From the NCBI GenBank assembly GCA_012514615.1, contig JAAYZY010000351.1:1-7692 (forward strand): DNA of 7,692 nt, written 5' to 3'. Every line of letters begins with the position of its first letter. Positions within the stretch are counted from its first letter, which is position 1. This document shows, piece after piece, positions 5,750 through 7,692 of this stretch. Under the pieces are notes generated by a model. The model saw only the letters and a program-made list of their open reading frames with translations, did no database searches and was not told the origin of the DNA. The DNA is from Chloroflexota bacterium (GTDB lineage: Bacteria > Chloroflexota > Anaerolineae > DTPP01). Both the position numbers and the translations under genes were made by a program.

Positions 5750-6935
5750 GGGCGGTTCCTCCAGGCGCAGCCAAGCGCTCAGCCAGCAGCGCCCCGATCA
5801 CGCCCAGCAGCAGGCCCAGGCCCCCGCCCAGCAGCAGCGCCATGGTCAGCCGCATCTGCACCGCTTGAGCGCGCTCGGCCTGCTGCATCACCCGGGTGCT
5901 GCCCAGGTCGGCCACCTGGCGCGCCTCCAGCTCCTGCACCTTCATGGAGAGGGCCGAATAGGCGTCGGCTGCCAGGTCGCGCTCCCGCGTCAGGCGGGCC
6001 AAGACGTCGTTCTGCTCGGCCAGCCGGTCTTGCAGCGCCTCCACCTGGGGGGCCAACTGGGCCGTGGCCGCGGCGATGGCCTGCTGTTCTTCTTCCATCA
6101 GGCGGATGGCTGCGCCGGCGTCGCCGGCCGCCAGGTCTGGCGAGAGGCGGCCCCGTGCGGCCAAGGCTGGCGTCTGGGCCAACTGCCAGGGAAAGGCCGC
6201 GGCCGACCCGCCCCCGGCGGCGATGCGCCGGCTCTCCTCCAGCATCAGGGTGATGTTGGCCAGGGCGGTCTGGTGCAGCGCAAGCTCGTCCGACAGGTAG
6301 TCCAACTGGCGCTCGTCGGCAGAGTAGCCCACCACGCCCTCAAAGCCTTTGCGCAGCAGTTCCAGGCCGGTCTGGCCCTGGTAGGCGCGCCTTGCCTCTT
6401 CGGCCTGCTGCAGGCGGGTCTGGGCTTCCGCCAGGCTCTTCTGGAACTCAGCCAGCTCGGCGGTGTTGCCGTAGAGCTCTTGCGTGCGCGCCACCAGGGC
6501 CTGCGCCCAGGCGTTGGCCAGGGCCCTGGCCCCCTCGGGCGTGGCCCAGGTCACGGTGAGGTGCAGCAGCCCCTCCGGCCCGGCCTTGGCTTCGGCGATC
6601 CGCGTGAGCGCGGCTGGCCGCAGCTCCTGGCTGCCGGGGAAGCTCCCGCGTGCCAGGGCGACCGCCTCTTCCATCACATCGTACCCTTTGGCGATGCCCA
6701 GCGCTTCAGCCTTCCAGTCCTTGCGGCTGTCCACCACAGACAGGATGCTGGTGTCGAAGCGCCAGTCGTAGCGGGGCGCTGAGACCAGCAGCGTGGCGGT
6801 GGCCTCGTACTGCGGCGGCTGCAGCGCCCAGAAAGCCACCATGGCCGCCAGCGCCAGGACCATGCCGGCCAGCACCAGGGGCCAGCGGTGCACCACGGCC
6901 CGCAAGTATTCCCAAAGGTTCAGTTCTTCTTCCAT
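5718..6935 (-). CDS. Wzz/PCP-type chain-length regulator
   Basis: The 405-residue protein has the polysaccharide co-polymerase layout: a short cytoplasmic N-terminus (MEEELNLWEYLRAVVHRWP), membrane helix 1 (about 19-38), the following YEATATLLVSAP strand (43-54), a long helical, coiled-coil-prone extracytoplasmic region (about 155-345, rich in E, Q, A and L), and helix 2 (about 364-386) with a short tail. Such proteins set the length of Wzx/Wzy-made polysaccharide. There is no Walker-type tyrosine kinase domain fused behind helix 2, and the proline-rich motif often seen just before helix 2 is absent (the stretch 341-363 has no proline). ATG at 6935-6933 has GGGAG (6949-6945) 9 nt upstream. 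It lies 43 nt after the previous gene and its end overlaps the next start by 32 nt. Confidence 0.85.
   Translation of the reverse strand: MEEELNLWEYLRAVVHRWPLVLAGMVLALAAMVAFWALQPPQYEATATLLVSAPRYDWRFDTSILSVVDSRKDWKAEALGIAKGYDVMEEAVALARGSFPGSQELRPAALTRIAEAKAGPEGLLHLTVTWATPEGARALANAWAQALVARTQELYGNTAELAEFQKSLAEAQTRLQQAEEARRAYQGQTGLELLRKGFEGVVGYSADERQLDYLSDELALHQTALANITLMLEESRRIAAGGGSAAAFPWQLAQTPALAARGRLSPDLAAGDAGAAIRLMEEEQQAIAAATAQLAPQVEALQDRLAEQNDVLARLTRERDLAADAYSALSMKVQELEARQVADLGSTRVMQQAERAQAVQMRLTMALLLGGGLGLLLGVIGALLAERLAAPGGTALEHDASHTSR
5758..5762 (-). promoter_or_regulatory. Shine-Dalgarno site fixing the TTG start of the DUF2142-like gene
   Basis: Minus-strand GGAGG lies inside the 3' end of the wzz gene, 8 nt before TTG at 5749-5747. 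Together with the fact that the first membrane helix begins 18 residues later, it supports TTG as the real start and a 32-nt gene overlap. Confidence 0.6.
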
Positions 6936-6954
6936 TGTTCTCTTCTCCCTGCTG

Positions 6955-6972
6955 CCCGGCGGGCCTGCCGGG
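6955..6972 (-). repeat. Perfect inverted repeat (6-bp stem, 6-nt loop) between two genes
   Basis: CCCGGC (6955-6960) and GCCGGG (6967-6972) pair perfectly around the 6-nt loop 6961-6966. It begins 6 nt past the TAG of the upstream gene and ends 5 nt before the wzz ribosome binding site (6949-6945). No T-run follows, so it is unlikely to be an intrinsic terminator. It could protect an mRNA end or tune readthrough into wzz; that is inference. Confidence 0.4.
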
Positions 6973-6978
6973 TGCGTC

Positions 6979-7692
6979 CTATTTCCGCTTCTGCTGGGCC
7001 GCTCTGTTGGGCCGACGCGTTGGCGCTGGCTCTGGCTCGCCCCACTCCCGGAACGCCGGCAGGTAGAGGCGAGTGCGCACCTCCAGCACTTCCAGCTCCG
7101 TCAGGGGCAAGGCCCCGTTCTCCAGCGGCCGGCCGGCCGCGTCCTGGCTGGGCAGGCGTTCCAGAGTCTCTGGATCGTACAGGCCGGCCACCAGGCGGTA
7201 GCGGCCGGGCGTCACCCCCTCCAGCGAGAGGGTGCGCGTGTCGGTGATGATCTCGCCGGCCTCCCACAGGCCGGTGGGGTACTGGCCTTCTCGGGGCGGC
7301 GCGTCGGCGCCGGCTACCCAGTCGCCTTGCTCATCTAGCAGGTGCACGAAGACGGTGTAGTCCCGCCCGCCGGGGCCCAAGGCCTGCCAGGTGAAGCCCA
7401 TCTCCAGCGGTGGCCAGGTCAGTGTGCGAGTGCGGTCCACGGTGAACTCGGTCAGGGCGAAGGCCTGGCCCACCCGGCCCAACGCCGTGGCTGGCGGCTC
7501 CCCGGCGGCGGCCTGCGGCCCGGCGATCTTGAATCGCCCCAGAATGGCCCGGCTCCCCAACAGCTCCCCCTGCGCGGTGCGCAGCGGCACGTGGGCCTGG
7601 CTGTCGTCATCCAAGAAGAACGCCACGAGCACCTGGCCCAGGCAAGGGGCCGCCGCTTGGGCATCCAGCGTGATCCAGTACGTCTCCCGGAA
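6979..7692 (-). CDS. C-terminal extracytoplasmic beta-domain of a probable membrane glycosyltransferase (partial)
   Basis: The frame is open from the window edge to TAG (6981-6979), giving 238 residues with no start inside the window; a GTG at 7632 is only an internal codon. The visible part is soluble and beta-rich: TLTWPPLEMGFTWQALGPGG, then DYTVFVHLLDEQGDWVAG, then the GQYPTGLWEAGEIITD stretch and a PGRYRLVAGLYDPETLERLP segment. This run is one I know as the C-terminal jelly-roll of large polytopic membrane proteins in Chloroflexota, often annotated as glycosyltransferase 39 family or hypothetical. The tail is basic (RRPNRAAQQKRK). By family knowledge the missing N-terminus should carry about 8-12 membrane helices; the sequence here does not show it. 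It is the first visible gene of the leftward unit. Confidence 0.65.
   Translation of the reverse strand, partial: FRETYWITLDAQAAAPCLGQVLVAFFLDDDSQAHVPLRTAQGELLGSRAILGRFKIAGPQAAAGEPPATALGRVGQAFALTEFTVDRTRTLTWPPLEMGFTWQALGPGGRDYTVFVHLLDEQGDWVAGADAPPREGQYPTGLWEAGEIITDTRTLSLEGVTPGRYRLVAGLYDPETLERLPSQDAAGRPLENGALPLTELEVLEVRTRLYLPAFREWGEPEPAPTRRPNRAAQQKRK

Overview
The window is a leftward (minus-strand) cell-surface polysaccharide gene cluster from a bacterium with very GC-rich DNA. The extracytoplasmic beta-sandwich domain of the partial first gene, the DUF2142-like membrane protein with a lumenal insert and the style of the Wzz and RmlB proteins are patterns I associate with Chloroflexota (Anaerolineae/Caldilineae-like). 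That assignment is an inference from protein style; there is no rRNA or marker gene here to prove it.

In transcription order (right to left) the layout is: (1) 7692-6979, the C-terminal part of a probable polytopic membrane protein or glycosyltransferase; (2) 6935-5718, a Wzz-type polysaccharide co-polymerase; (3) 5749-3851, a polytopic DUF2142/GT-C-like protein with an internal CBM-like domain; (4) 3876-2341, a Wzx-type flippase; (5) 2296-1271, RmlB/RfbB dTDP-glucose 4,6-dehydratase; (6) 1255-230, a tandem-GNAT acetyltransferase. The junctions are 43 nt, a 32-nt overlap, a 26-nt overlap, 44 nt and 15 nt, so all six are probably one transcription unit. Several starts are not ATG (GTG for rmlB, TTG for the DUF2142-like gene, possibly TTG for the flippase), each judged by its Shine-Dalgarno sequence.

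Positions 68-229 form the only sizeable intergenic gap. It holds GC-rich hairpins just past the GNAT stop, then a good sigma70-type promoter (TTGACC, 17-nt spacer, TAAGAT) whose -35 box is one arm of a perfect 6-5-6 inverted repeat. After that comes a strong ribosome binding site and the GTG start of another leftward gene, cut off by the window edge after 22 codons. The cluster therefore probably ends near 230 and a separately controlled unit starts there.

Together the genes suggest a Wzx/Wzy-style pathway. RmlB supplies a dTDP-4-keto-6-deoxyglucose precursor, the flippase moves the lipid-linked unit across the membrane, Wzz sets chain length, and the two membrane proteins with extracytoplasmic beta domains may transfer sugars or polymerise the chain outside. 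No rmlA, rmlC, rmlD, cytoplasmic glycosyltransferase or initiating transferase is in the window. I see no tRNA, rRNA, CRISPR array, insertion sequence or transposase. No wholly new system is evident; the most unusual items are the tandem GNAT, the membrane protein with an inserted beta domain, and the promoter/operator.
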